Shown here: positions 31,829-43,260 of the stretch, piece after piece
Position numbering within the stretch: the stretch's first letter is position 1
Layout: each line of letters begins with the position of its first letter
Position numbers and translations under genes: made by a program
The notes under the pieces: model-generated
The model's input: only the letters and a program-made list of their open reading frames with translations
Told to the model about the DNA's origin: nothing
Databases searched by the model: none
Source: Zasmidium citrigriseum
Taxonomy: Eukaryota; Ascomycota; Dothideomycetes; Mycosphaerellales; Mycosphaerellaceae
Direction: 5' to 3'
Assembly (NCBI GenBank): GCA_002786025.1
Contig: NHNW01000012.1
Coordinates: 186,001-250,000 of the forward strand
DNA length: 64,000 bases

Positions 31829-34800
31829 GGTGGAGGATAGCAATGGCGGGTACCGTTGGGATGGTGAAGAGTGCTCGCGACAGCAAGAACGAGCAGTGCG
31901 AAGAGTTGAGTTTGGGAATCGAAGATGAATCTGACCCAGCCCGCGGTGTTGGAAATGAACAGGCGGACCCACGCGCCTGGGACGTCTGGATTGCCCGGAA
32001 GCGCAGCGAGGCAAGGAGGCGCCTGCTGGCAGCGACGAGCAGCAAAGAAAGGGCGGCGGGAGGCGCGAAAGAGTGGTGGAGGTCTGCAATCAGCAAGCGC
32101 GGTGACACTGCTGCGAGGAGAAGATCAGGGCGGTCGCGGGCAGGACGAATATCCGGCAAAGTGAGGGCTGGCAGCAGCGGTCCCGACGGCGGCCTGGCGG
32201 TGCTTTTGTTCTCTCGGCGGCGGAATCCCAGCAGGCAGTGGCAGCAGCGTTCGTCCGAAGGAAGGCGTCGCAGCGACAGCGACAGCGACAGTTGCAGGCC
32301 AGGGACGCCGTATTGCGAGGCAGATGTACAGAGGTCGAAGGTGCAGCGCAGCAGCAAAAGAAAGGATGGCAGCGAAAGAGAGCGCGCCCACCGCACGGGA
32401 GCGACAGAGTTGCGCTAGCACACTGGTGGCTTGGTGGGCTCTCGGGTAGATCCCTGCTCAAAGCAAGGACGCAACCCCACACTGGACCCACAGCGGCCTA
32501 TCCCGTTCAACGACACGACCAGCAAAATCCGCGTTGGCGTTGCCGCTCTCTGCAACACACGGCGGGAGTGAGATGGAGACGCCCCTCAAGCTTCACACCA
32601 TTGAACACGGCCAGAGCCGATATCCGTGGACCGGCGCTCTGCCAAGGAGCTCCCAAGTGACCTCACTTCGCCCAATCCCCAGCGGCATCAACTGCGGCGG
32701 CGAGTAATGCTCTCTTGCTGAAACGCCCTCGCTGCAGGGTGCAGACGGCATGTTCAGCATCCCTTGGCCGGCGGGAGTGCTGAGGGTGCCCATAAATCGG
32801 TACCAGCAGCAGCAGCTGGCATTTCGTTCATCATGAACGGCACGCAAGCAAGCAAGCAAGCTCGGCGCCAGCCGCCCTCAATCTCGTCAACGGTCAACCG
32901 CACTCCTGCAGCTGAGCGTTGGAGGTCTGAGACATCTCTCGCGTGCTGCTGCCCCCGGCCCTCCATGTCAACCTCCACCTCTGCCCTCGCAGCCCGCAGA
33001 CGTCGTGCGCTGCTGCATCGGACATCTCTCGCACTCGACGTGGACGTGGTAGGCCAAGCAGACAGCGTCTCTCGAGCCCGGTCAGGCATCGAGACATAAC
33101 CCCACAGCTCGTCCCGGCGTGCTGCTGGGGCGAACGCATCACAGACCCGGCATGTTTCGCCTGCCAGCTGGTTCGGCGGGACGAGTTGACTAGGCGTGCA
33201 AGCGTGCAAACGGCAACACCTCCGATCACCATTCGGCGATTTTATCGCCAACGAGGGCAAGCCGCAAGCGCGATCCATTTCCCATCTCCACTCGCATTTC
33301 GCCCACCACCCTTTTGGCTGGTACCCATGCCCTGTCTTGCACAAGCTATGCACATCCGCCAGCGACCCGGCCAGGACGCCCCCTGCCGCACAAGGAGGCC
33401 TGCTCGTTACACGACTCACTCTCTCCATCCCTGCCCTTGCACTCTTGAGTAATGCGGCATTCAAACAGTTCATCAATTTACCCGCTTGACTAACCACTCG
33501 CCCGTTGACCAGCGCCGCCTGATTCATTTAGAAAACGTGACCTCTCAATCCGAAATCCCATGCGCCCAAACGTCTGCACGCCTGCCGCTTTCCATGGTAC
33601 GCTCTGCGCCTCCGACGCGTGCGACTCCAACGACGACCATGTCTCGCCCAAACCACTGCCCGCCTCCCTCTGCCAGCTCGTTTGTGGTTGCTGGAATTAC
33701 CCGCCTGTCAAAAGCGCTTGTCTGCATTTTGGGATCCACCACGCAGGACGCCTGCTTGCTTCGAGGTGTACCATGGGCCCATCGTCCACCGAACACTCGC
33801 CATTCGCTTCCACCAAACGACAGGCTGATCCTGCACTGCGGACATACACCGTCATAACTCGAATGCCAGGACACACGCTGCAAGCCATCAAGTTCCCATT
33901 CTCCGGGTCACCCGACTGCGGCTGCGCTAGACGCTCGTCAGAAAACTGCACTTCGACCCAGCCGGACACTTTCTGCGTCGACGAGTAGCATCATCAAGCC
34001 CCAACAGGGATCGCTCGATTTGCTTGGAGTCTTTGTTACACCGCAGCAGCGGACGCGCTCACCTTACGCCACCCGTGTTACCCAGGCATTCCCAGCAATA
34101 ACGGTTGTGTACATTCGCTCGGAACGAACAGCGAGCCCGGAGACTCAAACAAAGAAAAGCAAGTCGTTTTAACCGCAGCAGCCACGTCCTCGAAAGAAGC
34201 CACACCAGCCAACGAAGACCTCTCTTTCACGGCAACATCCTTTACGGCGCGGCCCATCGAGTGATTGTGGCTTGTCGCAAGACGGACTCCCTCGTATTCC
34301 ACATGCCTTTGTCAGAAAACAGACAGACCATGCATGCAGACACGTTTGGACAGCAGGAAAAGTCCGGACATGTACGAACCGCCCCCTCATCGAAGATAAC
34401 GACAAAAGATGATCGAAGCACAACAGCTTCATCATCACAGAAAAAGGAGCCCGGAATCCTTTTCATCAAGAGGTATGTATGTGCTGGCACGATACACAGT
34501 GTCGTTCGCCTTTTCACACCTTATCACCCCATGACAGTTCCCCACGAGACAAACGAGGACGAGGGCACACTCTTGTTCCTCGTGACACGCGCGCGGTGTG
34601 CGAAAGGGAATTGAAATGCACCTACTTCTCAAAACGATCGTCTCTCGTGCTTCAGATTGGGCATCAATTGTAGGACAAGAACAAGTCGTACAGATTTTCA
34701 GTCTCTCAATGGGCTGATCATTGACAATCATCTCTCCGCCATGTGTAGTTTGAGTTGGGAGAACAGATTTCATGTTCATGCTATGTCGTGACAAGAAGCA

Positions 34801-35221
34801 CTATGTCCACTTTGCACACACCAGACAAAAGTACAGAACCCCCTCCCGCCTGCCGCCACGCTGGATGCAGTCCCAGAGTATAATATAAATTTGAACAATT
34901 CGCTCGCTCCCAAGCCCACTCCCATCAAAAATTAGCGTTCGTAGTAGTTGCCATCCATCCCACCAGAGGGTATAACCAAAGAACATCCACACATCATCAT
35001 CGTCCCAAATCAAACCCAAGCCCCGACCAAGCCCAACTTTTTGAACGCCAGGCAACAACGAGAAGCCAAATCGAGTCAAGCCGCCCGAATCCCGTGCCCC
35101 TTCCAATCATCCACAGATTGAATAATATGTATAAAGCCCGCCGTGGTTCATTTCGATCATCAATTTTGCCATCCACATGACTGGTAGCATGTGGCCCCGG
35201 AAACCCGGTTCATCCGTAATC
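31829..35221. other. 3.4-kb region upstream of veA, no supported gene
   Basis: The longest frame (32754-33527, minus, 257 codons) is rich in Arg, Ala, Cys and Ser and has no domain; plus-strand frames of similar length overlap it. Microsatellites are present: a CAGCGA hexamer repeat at 32271-32291 and a GCAA/CAAG run at 32844-32861. The region probably contains the veA promoter, an unresolved 5' exon or long leader, and from about 34800 the 3' UTR of the Spt23-type gene. Long leaders and promoters are usual for developmental regulators. Confidence 0.45.
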
Positions 35222-38200
35222 TCAAGCGACCGCAGCAATCAGGACCGGAGAAGGAGGTGGTGTGGCGACCAGGTGGTTGGTGCTGCTCATGACTTGCGCC
35301 CAAATCTGCGGCAACACATCATGCATGGCGATAGTTGTCAATAGCACGAGCAGAGGCATCTGCGAGTCATCGTCAGTCAACTTGTTCACGGTCTTCCTTT
35401 CGATGATTGGTACGATGAAACTCACCCAAAGCCACGAAGGAATAAGCGCCCCGTCGGTCTTGTTCGGGGCGCTGGCAGCTGTTGACGAGCAACAGCCGCT
35501 GGACGTCGAGCTCGTTTGGTCCTCCGCCGATTGTTCATCAAACATCATAGCGCACTTCTCGTCTGCAACAGCGTCCACTACAGCGGTTCGAACACCACTT
35601 TCCTGCACATCCCGTTCATCTTGCGTCGGCTTGCGATCCGGAAAGAGGTCGTAGTATGCCGGCGGCGCACTATTACTCTCGGCTGCAGCTGATGCACACA
35701 GTGAGGCTGAAGAGAAGACGTTCCAGAAGTGACGCGCAGGCGGCTGCGGTGAAGCAAGAGACGGACGTTCTGCTGGTCCCTGATTCCCGGATACCAGCGA
35801 GCTGAGCCTTCGACAATCGGTCAAGTTCGGGAAGGGTGGGAACTGGAAGTGTGGCATGTTCCAATGGACCGTCTCTTGGAAATGGTGGATCTGCGCCGCC
35901 AGAGCGTCTCGCCATGCTACCATTGAGGCAAATGGTGACGAACTTCTGGCATCATCAATCGCGGGTAAGTCGTCCTCAATGAACGGTCGAGCGCTTGGTC
36001 GTCGAGACGGCGGCTGAGAAGAACCATGTTCACTGTCTTCGACCTCAGACTCGTAGAACGATGCGCTGGCAATGTCCCAAGAAGCCTTGGACGATACCGC
36101 CGAGCCGTAGCTGAGGCGAGACTGAAGCGAAGGCCGCGAATGTCGTCGTCTTTGCGTGTTTTCTAGGACTTCCAGCAGGCCGTTGCGAACGTCACTCGGA
36201 GCGAGGTCGACCGCAGTGTATCCCTCCAGGTTACGCACGCTGGCATCAGCACCTCTGGCCAGAAGCAGCTGGAATACCTTGATTTGACCATGTAATGCGG
36301 CATGCATCAAAGGAGTGAGACCTGCCTCATCTCTTGCTTCGATGTTCGCTCCTCGGGCGAGAAGTGCTAACACTACTCTGTGCAGTCCCAATGAGCAAGC
36401 GATTGAGAGCATCTCAGTCGGATTTGCGATGGGGTGAAGGCGCTCGCTGGCATCGGCAGCCTCGATCTCCCTCATCATCATCTCCTCTGTGGCCATTCTA
36501 TGCGTCGCAGGGTAGTTTTGGTGGAGTCCAGCTGGAGTAATCCGCGATTGCAAGAAACGAGCTGCACTCTCATGGGCAAGGTTCTGCCAATGCTCACTGC
36601 TACCCATGTGCTTCTCACTCAGGAACTTCAGGGCCGCCATCATCATTTCCTCATTATCGGTCGTCGTCGTATATCGATAGATCGTTGGGCTGGACGGCTT
36701 GGGCCATCGCAATTGTCCAGGAGGAGGCACCAACGTCAGGCCGACGGGCCCCGGTCGCCCAGAAGGAGCAATGACAATGAGCGCATTCGAATTGACAAAG
36801 GTAGTGTTTGCAAGATTTGGGTAGTCACCGAATTGAACTGACATCCCCATAACGAAGTTCTCGCCAAAGATGGCAACTTCGGTGCCTCCGGAAGCAGGTC
36901 CTTCTCTTGGGGTGATTCGCGATATAGATGGATATGGACCGTGGCTGACTTCATGGCTCGCAGCTCCTTGCATGGCCTGCCCAGGGTACATCTGTTGCCG
37001 GCCAGAGATCGAGTTTGTTGGTGTTTGAATGGGTTGTTGGGGCTGTTGAGGCTGCTGACGGGCGTAAGCGGCCATATTAGGACGCCCTTGCTGCTGTACC
37101 GGAGACGCTGCTCTGCTGGGAACCGCGGAAGAGGGGTGGGAGAAGTACGCCTGGCTGTTTCTCACTTGCGAGAAGTCTGCCGGTTGGCTAAAGTTGAACG
37201 GTCCGCTCTCATTCGGCGTCGACGGTCCGCTATTGTAGTACTGTGCCGGGCCATTGTTACTTGGAATTGTCATGTACGACTGGTTGACCTGGTTGGGGAA
37301 CGTCGACATAGTCGGAGAGAATTGGGCGCTCATTGGACCGGCCGAAGGCATGTTGGCAGAAGGCGGTTGGCTTGTGTCTACCCTTGGGGTCATTGCTAAC
37401 GTGCTGGGTAGCTTCCTGTGGTTCGCAAATTGGCCGGACTTTCGCTTCTTATTAGGACCTGCTTGTCCTGCGCCTGTTGGCGATGCTGGCCTCGAAAGAC
37501 TGGTGGGAGTCATCGTAGCTGATGTCGTTTGAGAAGCGTATCCTGAGCCAGGAAGCTGGTGCACGTGGCTATGTGGGTTGAAGGGCGGTCCATATGCCAA
37601 AGCCTGAAGATTCCCAGCCGATCGAGACGATGTGAAGGGCTGAACATGCTGAGACATGTCAACCATGGATTGCGACATGGGTAGGCCATTCGGATAGGTT
37701 GTGTTAGGGTAGAAACCTTCGCTGGGGCCCACCGCAGTTGAGTAGCTTTGGGGATGAGTCTTGTGATCGTCGGTGATGAGGATCGAGTCCGACATTTGTT
37801 GCGCAACAACGGTCCCTTGCTGGTCTTTAAGGGTGAAGATGACCTGGAAGCCTTCTTTCTCACTCTGGTGCCTGCAGTAACACGCGATTCGCATAGCTGC
37901 AGACACTTGCAGACTGCCCTCAGGAGGCATGTATTGCTCACCCTCAACTCCCATTCCGGCGTCACGGGAAGGATACTGCATCTCAGGGGGTTTGAATGGG
38001 AGATATTCGTTCGAGTTGAAGACGACCACGCGCTCGGTCTCGAAACGTTCCCAATGCTGCTGCTCTTCTTCCCGCTTGGTTTTCTTTCGACCTGCACGTT
38101 TTCTTTCACGTTGTATGCAATTCGTGCATATTCTCACTTCGCCACCATTTGCAGGCCTGTCAGCCTCATCGACATTCTTTGGATCGTTCTTCTCCTCATC

Positions 38201-39430
38201 GCCTGTCTGTCTCGCTAGCTCTGCACGGTGCTGGATCTCTTCGTTATTGGCCGCAGCGGCCCTCTGAAGTGCCTTTTCTTTGAACTGCGGGTTGTGCATG
38301 GCAGAAGTACACACCAACATGGTATGAAGTTCCAGGACCTTTGACTTGTCGAAATCGTCTTTTGCCAGTAGTTTCGACTTTGCAATCGTGTGCAGTGGGA
38401 GGTGAAGATGCTCGATGCCGGGAGGAGGTTTCTCAAGGGTCATGATGACATTGATTTGAGTTTCGACGCGCGATTTCGTGGAAATTGGAGCGATGTGCAG
38501 TGGCGATTTGCCCAGACTGGATACCGTCGCTTTTGCAGAAGCTCCAGGAGTGCCGCCATTTGCACCTGGTGATGGGGTGAATGCCATAGCCCCGGGAGAA
38601 GCAAGTTGGTTGGTGAAATCGCCAGGCCATGGCGGGTTCTGTGCATATGCCTGATTCCATGCTTGATTCGTAAATGTCTCCGGACTGTCCGATGAGGGTG
38701 TTGAGAAGATTGCATTCGGTGACGCGTGATTGAACATCATATTCGTAGTGGCTGGCGACTGGTCGCGTGAGGGATTCATGGAGAACATGCCAGGGTCGAT
38801 GGTCTGTATGGGAGAGCCCTTGGCGAAATGAGCAGCTCCTGCAGCTGCGGGCATGTTCATACGAGTATCCAGCGACATGGCCGTGTTGAAATCGCCTGCC
38901 TGGATGGGACTAGAAGCCGCGCTGGCGAATTCGAACTGGGACATGTTGCTGTCTCCATGACTCAGGCTCTGCTCCAACGAGAGATTGTGCATCGGCTGCG
39001 AGAAGGCATGGTCAAATCCCTTGACCTGGTGCATGTCTGCCATGGAGATTTTCGAATCCTCTTGCTTCACCCTGCCGTCCCTCCTGCCCACTTCGGTCAC
39101 GGGGTCCGAGACTGGAGACTCAGATTCATTGGTCTTCCTCTTTCTCCTGCTAGACGTATCTGAGGACGAATCCTGGCTGGAGCTCTCGACAGAGGCGGGC
39201 ACCTGGGCGCCTGAGCCAGCGGAGGCTTCGGGGCCGGACTTGGAGGGCGTTCGCAGAGAGAGGGTGACGGGGGACTCGCCGTACGCGTTGGCGTTGGTGA
39301 AGGCATCGAACGCGCTGTTCTCGTACACGGGATCGGGCATGGAGTCGTCGAACTGGGAGGAGTCGAATATGTCGTTCATGTCATTCCAGCTCGAAGCTCC
39401 GCCCCCCATGGGGTCGGTCCTCGAGTCCAT
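35222..39430 (-). CDS. Membrane-tethered transcription factor, Spt23/Mga2-like
   Basis: The frame runs 1402 codons from ATG at 39430. Order: a disordered N-terminal part, the conserved DNA-binding-like region (QINVIMTLEKPPPGIEHLHL, KSKLLAKDDFDKSKVLELHT), a Ser/Pro/Gln-rich linker, an IPT/TIG domain (about 828-915, ISRITPREGPASGGTEVAIF), two ankyrin repeats (about 1005-1075, GANIEARDEAGLTPLMHAAL), and a C-terminal anchor. In yeast such factors sit in the ER membrane and are released by Rsp5/proteasome processing to activate the OLE1 desaturase gene. A likely 66-nt in-frame intron at 35360-35425 (GTGAGT, CTGAC branch, CTCGCAG) interrupts the anchor. Splicing gives LIPSWLW directly followed by MPLLVLLTTIA, one continuous membrane helix, and 1380 residues. 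Confidence 0.92.
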   Translation of the reverse strand: MDSRTDPMGGGASSWNDMNDIFDSSQFDDSMPDPVYENSAFDAFTNANAYGESPVTLSLRTPSKSGPEASAGSGAQVPASVESSSQDSSSDTSSRRKRKTNESESPVSDPVTEVGRRDGRVKQEDSKISMADMHQVKGFDHAFSQPMHNLSLEQSLSHGDSNMSQFEFASAASSPIQAGDFNTAMSLDTRMNMPAAAGAAHFAKGSPIQTIDPGMFSMNPSRDQSPATTNMMFNHASPNAIFSTPSSDSPETFTNQAWNQAYAQNPPWPGDFTNQLASPGAMAFTPSPGANGGTPGASAKATVSSLGKSPLHIAPISTKSRVETQINVIMTLEKPPPGIEHLHLPLHTIAKSKLLAKDDFDKSKVLELHTMLVCTSAMHNPQFKEKALQRAAAANNEEIQHRAELARQTGDEEKNDPKNVDEADRPANGGEVRICTNCIQRERKRAGRKKTKREEEQQHWERFETERVVVFNSNEYLPFKPPEMQYPSRDAGMGVEGEQYMPPEGSLQVSAAMRIACYCRHQSEKEGFQVIFTLKDQQGTVVAQQMSDSILITDDHKTHPQSYSTAVGPSEGFYPNTTYPNGLPMSQSMVDMSQHVQPFTSSRSAGNLQALAYGPPFNPHSHVHQLPGSGYASQTTSATMTPTSLSRPASPTGAGQAGPNKKRKSGQFANHRKLPSTLAMTPRVDTSQPPSANMPSAGPMSAQFSPTMSTFPNQVNQSYMTIPSNNGPAQYYNSGPSTPNESGPFNFSQPADFSQVRNSQAYFSHPSSAVPSRAASPVQQQGRPNMAAYARQQPQQPQQPIQTPTNSISGRQQMYPGQAMQGAASHEVSHGPYPSISRITPREGPASGGTEVAIFGENFVMGMSVQFGDYPNLANTTFVNSNALIVIAPSGRPGPVGLTLVPPPGQLRWPKPSSPTIYRYTTTTDNEEMMMAALKFLSEKHMGSSEHWQNLAHESAARFLQSRITPAGLHQNYPATHRMATEEMMMREIEAADASERLHPIANPTEMLSIACSLGLHRVVLALLARGANIEARDEAGLTPLMHAALHGQIKVFQLLLARGADASVRNLEGYTAVDLAPSDVRNGLLEVLENTQRRRHSRPSLQSRLSYGSAVSSKASWDIASASFYESEVEDSEHGSSQPPSRRPSARPFIEDDLPAIDDARSSSPFASMVAWRDALAAQIHHFQETVHWNMPHFQFPPFPNLTDCRRLSSLVSGNQGPAERPSLASPQPPARHFWNVFSSASLCASAAAESNSAPPAYYDLFPDRKPTQDERDVQESGVRTAVVDAVADEKCAMMFDEQSAEDQTSSTSSGCCSSTAASAPNKTDGALIPSWLWVSFIVPIIERKTVNKLTDDDSQMPLLVLLTTIAMHDVLPQIWAQVMSSTNHLVATPPPSPVLIAAVA
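35360..35425 (-). other. Predicted in-frame intron in the membrane anchor
   Basis: 66 nt with donor GTGAGTTTC, a TTGACTGACGATG branch region and acceptor CTCGCAG. There is no stop and the length is divisible by three, so retention would insert 22 mostly polar residues (including ERKTVNKLTDDDSQ) in the middle of the anchor helix. Confidence 0.75.
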
Positions 39431-41233
39431 CGTGGGCCCGCGCGGCTCAGCTCAGCGCAGACAGCGGAGACTGCCGGGAGCAGTATCTTGATCCTGATAT
39501 TGAAGCCGGAATGCGCGGCGATGGACGCGGAGGGCGGTGCTGGGGGTCGTCGAGGAGTCCCGCGCGGCCTTGCTGTCCAGACGCAAGACGGGAGACTCCG
39601 TAGCCAGCAGTGCCTGTCAAGACCCTTCTAACGGCCGCATAGGTATCACTATGCCGGGGTATATATGGTGAGAACTGGTTGAGGACAGGTCTGGACGACG
39701 GACGGCGTAAAGGTTTGCGCTGCGATGGAGTAGACCTCGTGGCAGAGTAGGTGTAGCCAGCGTGAAGGCAATACGGTCGAGCAACCTTAAAGTGAGAGCG
39801 GGGACTGAGCGTAGGTACCGTTCTAATGTCTCTTTTGCTTGGCAGGCGTGAGGCTGCTTGTGCGATGCTTCTCCCAAAGCACGACCACCGATCAAAATAC
39901 GCTGAAAGACTGCCCATGCGCGCCGACGGCGGCGTTGCAGGGCGAGGTGGACGAGCAGCGTAATGGGAAGCGATGCTGCCATCAACCGCCGCCTCCACAC
40001 AGAAGTCCCCCCGAAAGCGAGACCTCTTAATCCCTGCCACGCCCTGAAAGAAGCGCCTGCTCGAGCTGGATATGCACATTGAAACCATCAATATTCCCCC
40101 ATCGAAGAGCACAGCATTCAAATGGAGCGTCTACAGCTCGTATACCATCATGTGAGGCAGCCTCACCTGTCATCACCACCTCAGCAAGAGGCGTTCCCAT
40201 TAACAAACACAAATGCAAGTCATCCTCCCTACCCCGGCCGCACCCTGCGCCTGCCGCCACCTGCAACGGCCAGGAAAAGCTCTCGCTCGCGATCTGCCCT
40301 CTCACAGCCAGTCTTGCTGATTACCTGCAGCTCTTCCACAAGGCTGTGAGGCCTAGAGCTCGTAGACGTGGCGGAACCACCCTGGCCTGGTACGTGTGGA
40401 CAGCGTCGGCCCGCTTCAGGCGAGAGGCGAGAGGCGAGACCTACAAGATCCAATGAAGAAATGTCGGCGGATGGCTATGATCCGATGTCTTTGATCTCCT
40501 TGAGATATCATGCCTCTGATCAAGCGAACCGACCTATCAGCAGTTCTTCTCCAATCTCAGACTGAGAGAACCAAGACACTGAACGAGTCTGCCTTCCTGT
40601 TATCTTTGGAAACTGGTCCACCTTTGGAGGAGGAGTTTGATCCTGATCGACTACTCCGATAAAGGACCGTTCAGCGGCACGGTGTATCCACATCACTCGG
40701 GACGAATTCCTGGGGTGCTGCTTGGCTTGCATTTGGCAGCTTCAAGCTCTTGACTTCAGCTCGCGATCCTTCGACAGGTACAGACGCTTCAAGAGCAATC
40801 TGCATAATCTTCGTCGGGCCAAGTGGTCCGCAAGGACATGTCCGACACAAATCGAAAGGGCAGCAAAGGTTCAATTGGGAAGAGACCACGAAATTTTTGC
40901 TTCCAGTTCGACATCTACCAAGGCCGCGAACTCCCCTTCACACTCCGCGGAGTCCTCCATCGCACCCTGCTCACACGTTTACTCTTTGCCCAATGGCAAT
41001 TGCCCCCGTCTCCTACTGACCCTCAGCGCCTTCATCGCAGGCATTGTCCCCTTGATGGATGATTCTAACGAAATACTGGCTCACGGCCCGGCCTGGTTCG
41101 TCCCACTCTCACTGACAGCAATCTATTCCTCCTCATCTTCTATTCCACACTCCTCAAAATGGAACTCAACAGCCACCATTCCCGCGGGGTCCAGGATGAT
41201 GCGATGTGATATGGACCAAGAGGTACATGAGCC
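39431..41233. other. Intergenic: promoter of the Spt23-like gene and flank
   Basis: A minus-strand frame at 39447-40121 (224 codons) lies directly upstream of the start and is Arg/Ser/Pro-rich with no domain; it is more likely promoter or leader. A weak plus-strand gene candidate begins with ATG at 40838 (MSDTNRKGSKGSIG..., first exon to 40976, donor GTTTAC, a CTACTGAC branch point), but no consistent second exon was found. Confidence 0.4.
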
Positions 41234-42220
41234 TCAGCGCAGCTCACGAGGTGACCTATCGAGCAAATCAGTTCCTACAACTTCCAATCGAGATGTTCTG
41301 GAAACACTCACAATCAGGCCCAAAGTGCCCTGGATCATCAACCCATCCAGCGACTCCGCGCTCCTCGACTCCGTCGAATTGTTATCCGAAACAAACACAG
41401 GTCCACACGCCACGAGCGGCACCGTCCCATTCATGTCCTGCAAGACATCTCCACACCCAGTCGCCGTACCGTTCACACACCAATTGAAAGGTGTGAACCC
41501 AACATCCGCAATGCTCGACTGGAGAGAGAACTCGTACACGGTCTCGATGGAACTCATCGCCGGAAACGCACGTCCGAACTGGGTCGACAGCATGTCGAAA
41601 AAATCGTCGTACTCTGTCCCGGCCGCTGATGTGGCATTGATGGTGCGATTGTTGTTGTCGATGCCGGTGTCGATGTTCACGGAGAGGCCTTCGACTGGTC
41701 CGGCCAAATTATTGGCCACGAGATGAGTGCTACCGATCCGGACGTAATGGTGGTCTTCTTCGAACCGACAAGTCGAGTCTCCATCCGCTCGTCGAACATG
41801 CTGGCCCTTGCCGCTCAGAGAATGGACGATCTCCGCCGAAGAGGGATCCAAGAAGAACACAACGATGCACACAAGCACGAGGATGAAACTCGTGCTCATT
41901 CTCGGCGTGCGAGTGGCCGACGACGTAGCTTTTTGATGGATGGTGCTGTTCGTGCTGCCCAAGCAGAAGACATCGGAAACATTGCGGTTGACATTCTCGC
42001 TGACGCAGGTAGTGAAGTCAGAGTACGTGCTGTTCGTCTCGCAGTACTTCCAACAGGTGTACGTTTGGACTGATGATGATTGGCAACAATCCTCAAGATC
42101 GGAATCATCCTGCGTCTGGAGACCGCAGACTCTCGAGGAGTTGCTGCCGGGGAGGATTGGTTGAGCTGAGAATCCGCTACAGTCGTTTGGATTCCAGATC
42201 AAGCTGCCGGGTGTATCCAT
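41234..42220 (-). CDS. Single-pass membrane protein with cysteine-rich N-terminus
   Basis: An open frame of 328 codons from ATG at 42220. The N-terminal 105 residues have many cysteines (DLEDCCQSSS, TYTCWKYCET, TTCVSEN) and N-glycosylation sites (NSS, NST, NVS). A hydrophobic segment (STSFILVLVCIVVFFLD, about 109-125) follows. The second domain has WCVNGTATGCGD and more Asn-X-Ser/Thr sites, so both sides look lumenal or extracellular in composition and topology is unclear. A possible terminal intron (41256-41311, GTGAGTG ... CGATAG) would end the protein as GLIVTS, 306 residues, with the stop at 41244. No family was recognised. Confidence 0.75.
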   Translation of the reverse strand: MDTPGSLIWNPNDCSGFSAQPILPGSNSSRVCGLQTQDDSDLEDCCQSSSVQTYTCWKYCETNSTYSDFTTCVSENVNRNVSDVFCLGSTNSTIHQKATSSATRTPRMSTSFILVLVCIVVFFLDPSSAEIVHSLSGKGQHVRRADGDSTCRFEEDHHYVRIGSTHLVANNLAGPVEGLSVNIDTGIDNNNRTINATSAAGTEYDDFFDMLSTQFGRAFPAMSSIETVYEFSLQSSIADVGFTPFNWCVNGTATGCGDVLQDMNGTVPLVACGPVFVSDNNSTESRSAESLDGLMIQGTLGLIVSVSRTSRLEVVGTDLLDRSPRELR

Positions 42221-43260
42221 CGTGAAGGGTGAGGTAGCCGTAGACGTCGAAAAGTTGGTGAAATGCGTATGTCAAGCGTCAAGAAGCGTGGATGGTTCCG
42301 CCTCGGTCTATATGAGTGTCTCCTGCATCATGCTGGCCCTAACATGCACAGTTCAGTTACTGTCTAATGAGATCAGATCACAGAGTTGGATCCAGAATGA
42401 ATGCCTTGGCATCCGCCCATGAGCACTGCAGGGCGCCAATCGATTGGTTCGACATGTGCCATTGAAGTCCAATCTCGAATATGCCTTTACTTCACAACCA
42501 ATAGCAGCGACGTGGACATAGTCCCCGAGGGGCGACCCGACGTTGCTTTCTGAGTTCATGCTGCCAAGGGAGGCTAGGGAAGAGACGGCATGCTATACAC
42601 ACACTTTCTCCTTGCTGCCAATGTGGCACAGCAAATAGAATTGATGACTTCTCATGACGTCCACTTCCACCCAGCTCAGCGTACAGTATGAAAATGTAGA
42701 GCACACACTCGATATCCCAGTCAAAGTGGAAGATGCCTATAGCAATCCCCAGCTTTCTTGAAACGAGCTAAGAGTGTAACAAGGCTTCCAATAGCTTAGA
42801 GACGTGTGCTCTCGTGGAGAGAGCTGATCTGACAAACATTTGAATTTGTTGTGATCGAAACGAGGAGAATAGCATTATTCGTGAGAGATGGAAAGACGGC
42901 GTAACATCAAGAACAATCAACATTATGCACAACAGTCATCTACCTACTTCTCTTCCCTTCCTAGGAGGAGACAAGAGCTCCTCCGATATTAGCACATCAA
43001 CACTCGTCTCAAGAAGAAAGCACAGCATTCTCCATCAAACGCCAGAGTTGCATGCCGCCCACGCTCGAGTCGCAAGATCAAAAAGAAACAAGAAATCCCG
43101 AGAACAACACCCAAGTGTGTTGCTGTCGGCCGTAACAGCATGCATCATCCATCAACATTCTTCTTCATCAGCTCCATCCGTCTCATCGTGAGAGTATTCG
43201 CAATCTGTAATGTCGTATGTACCGAGTGGACGGATTCAGATGTCAGGACTGCGCAGCAGT
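42221..43260. other. Intergenic, no gene seen
   Basis: Upstream of the membrane protein and 3' flank of the large basic protein. Short frames at 42353-42704 and 42925-43191 have no supporting features. The sequence from 42760 to 43200 is relatively A-rich on the plus strand. Confidence 0.4.

Noticed and set aside
32754..33527. 257-codon minus-strand frame upstream of veA
   Set aside because: Cys/Arg/Ala-rich with no recognisable structure; plus-strand frames of comparable length overlap it, as expected by chance in GC-rich DNA.
39447..40121. 224-codon minus-strand frame upstream of the Spt23-like gene
   Set aside because: Arg/Ser/Pro-rich composition without domains, directly in the promoter/leader position, and overlapped by other long frames in this GC-rich stretch.
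40838..41062. Small plus-strand gene starting MSDTNRKGSKGSIG
   Set aside because: A donor and branch point can be found, but the available acceptors give either an early stop or a frame antisense to another gene.
40722..41726. 334-codon plus-strand frame
   Set aside because: Mostly antisense to the cysteine-rich membrane protein at 41234-42220, whose cysteines and glycosylation sites support the minus strand.
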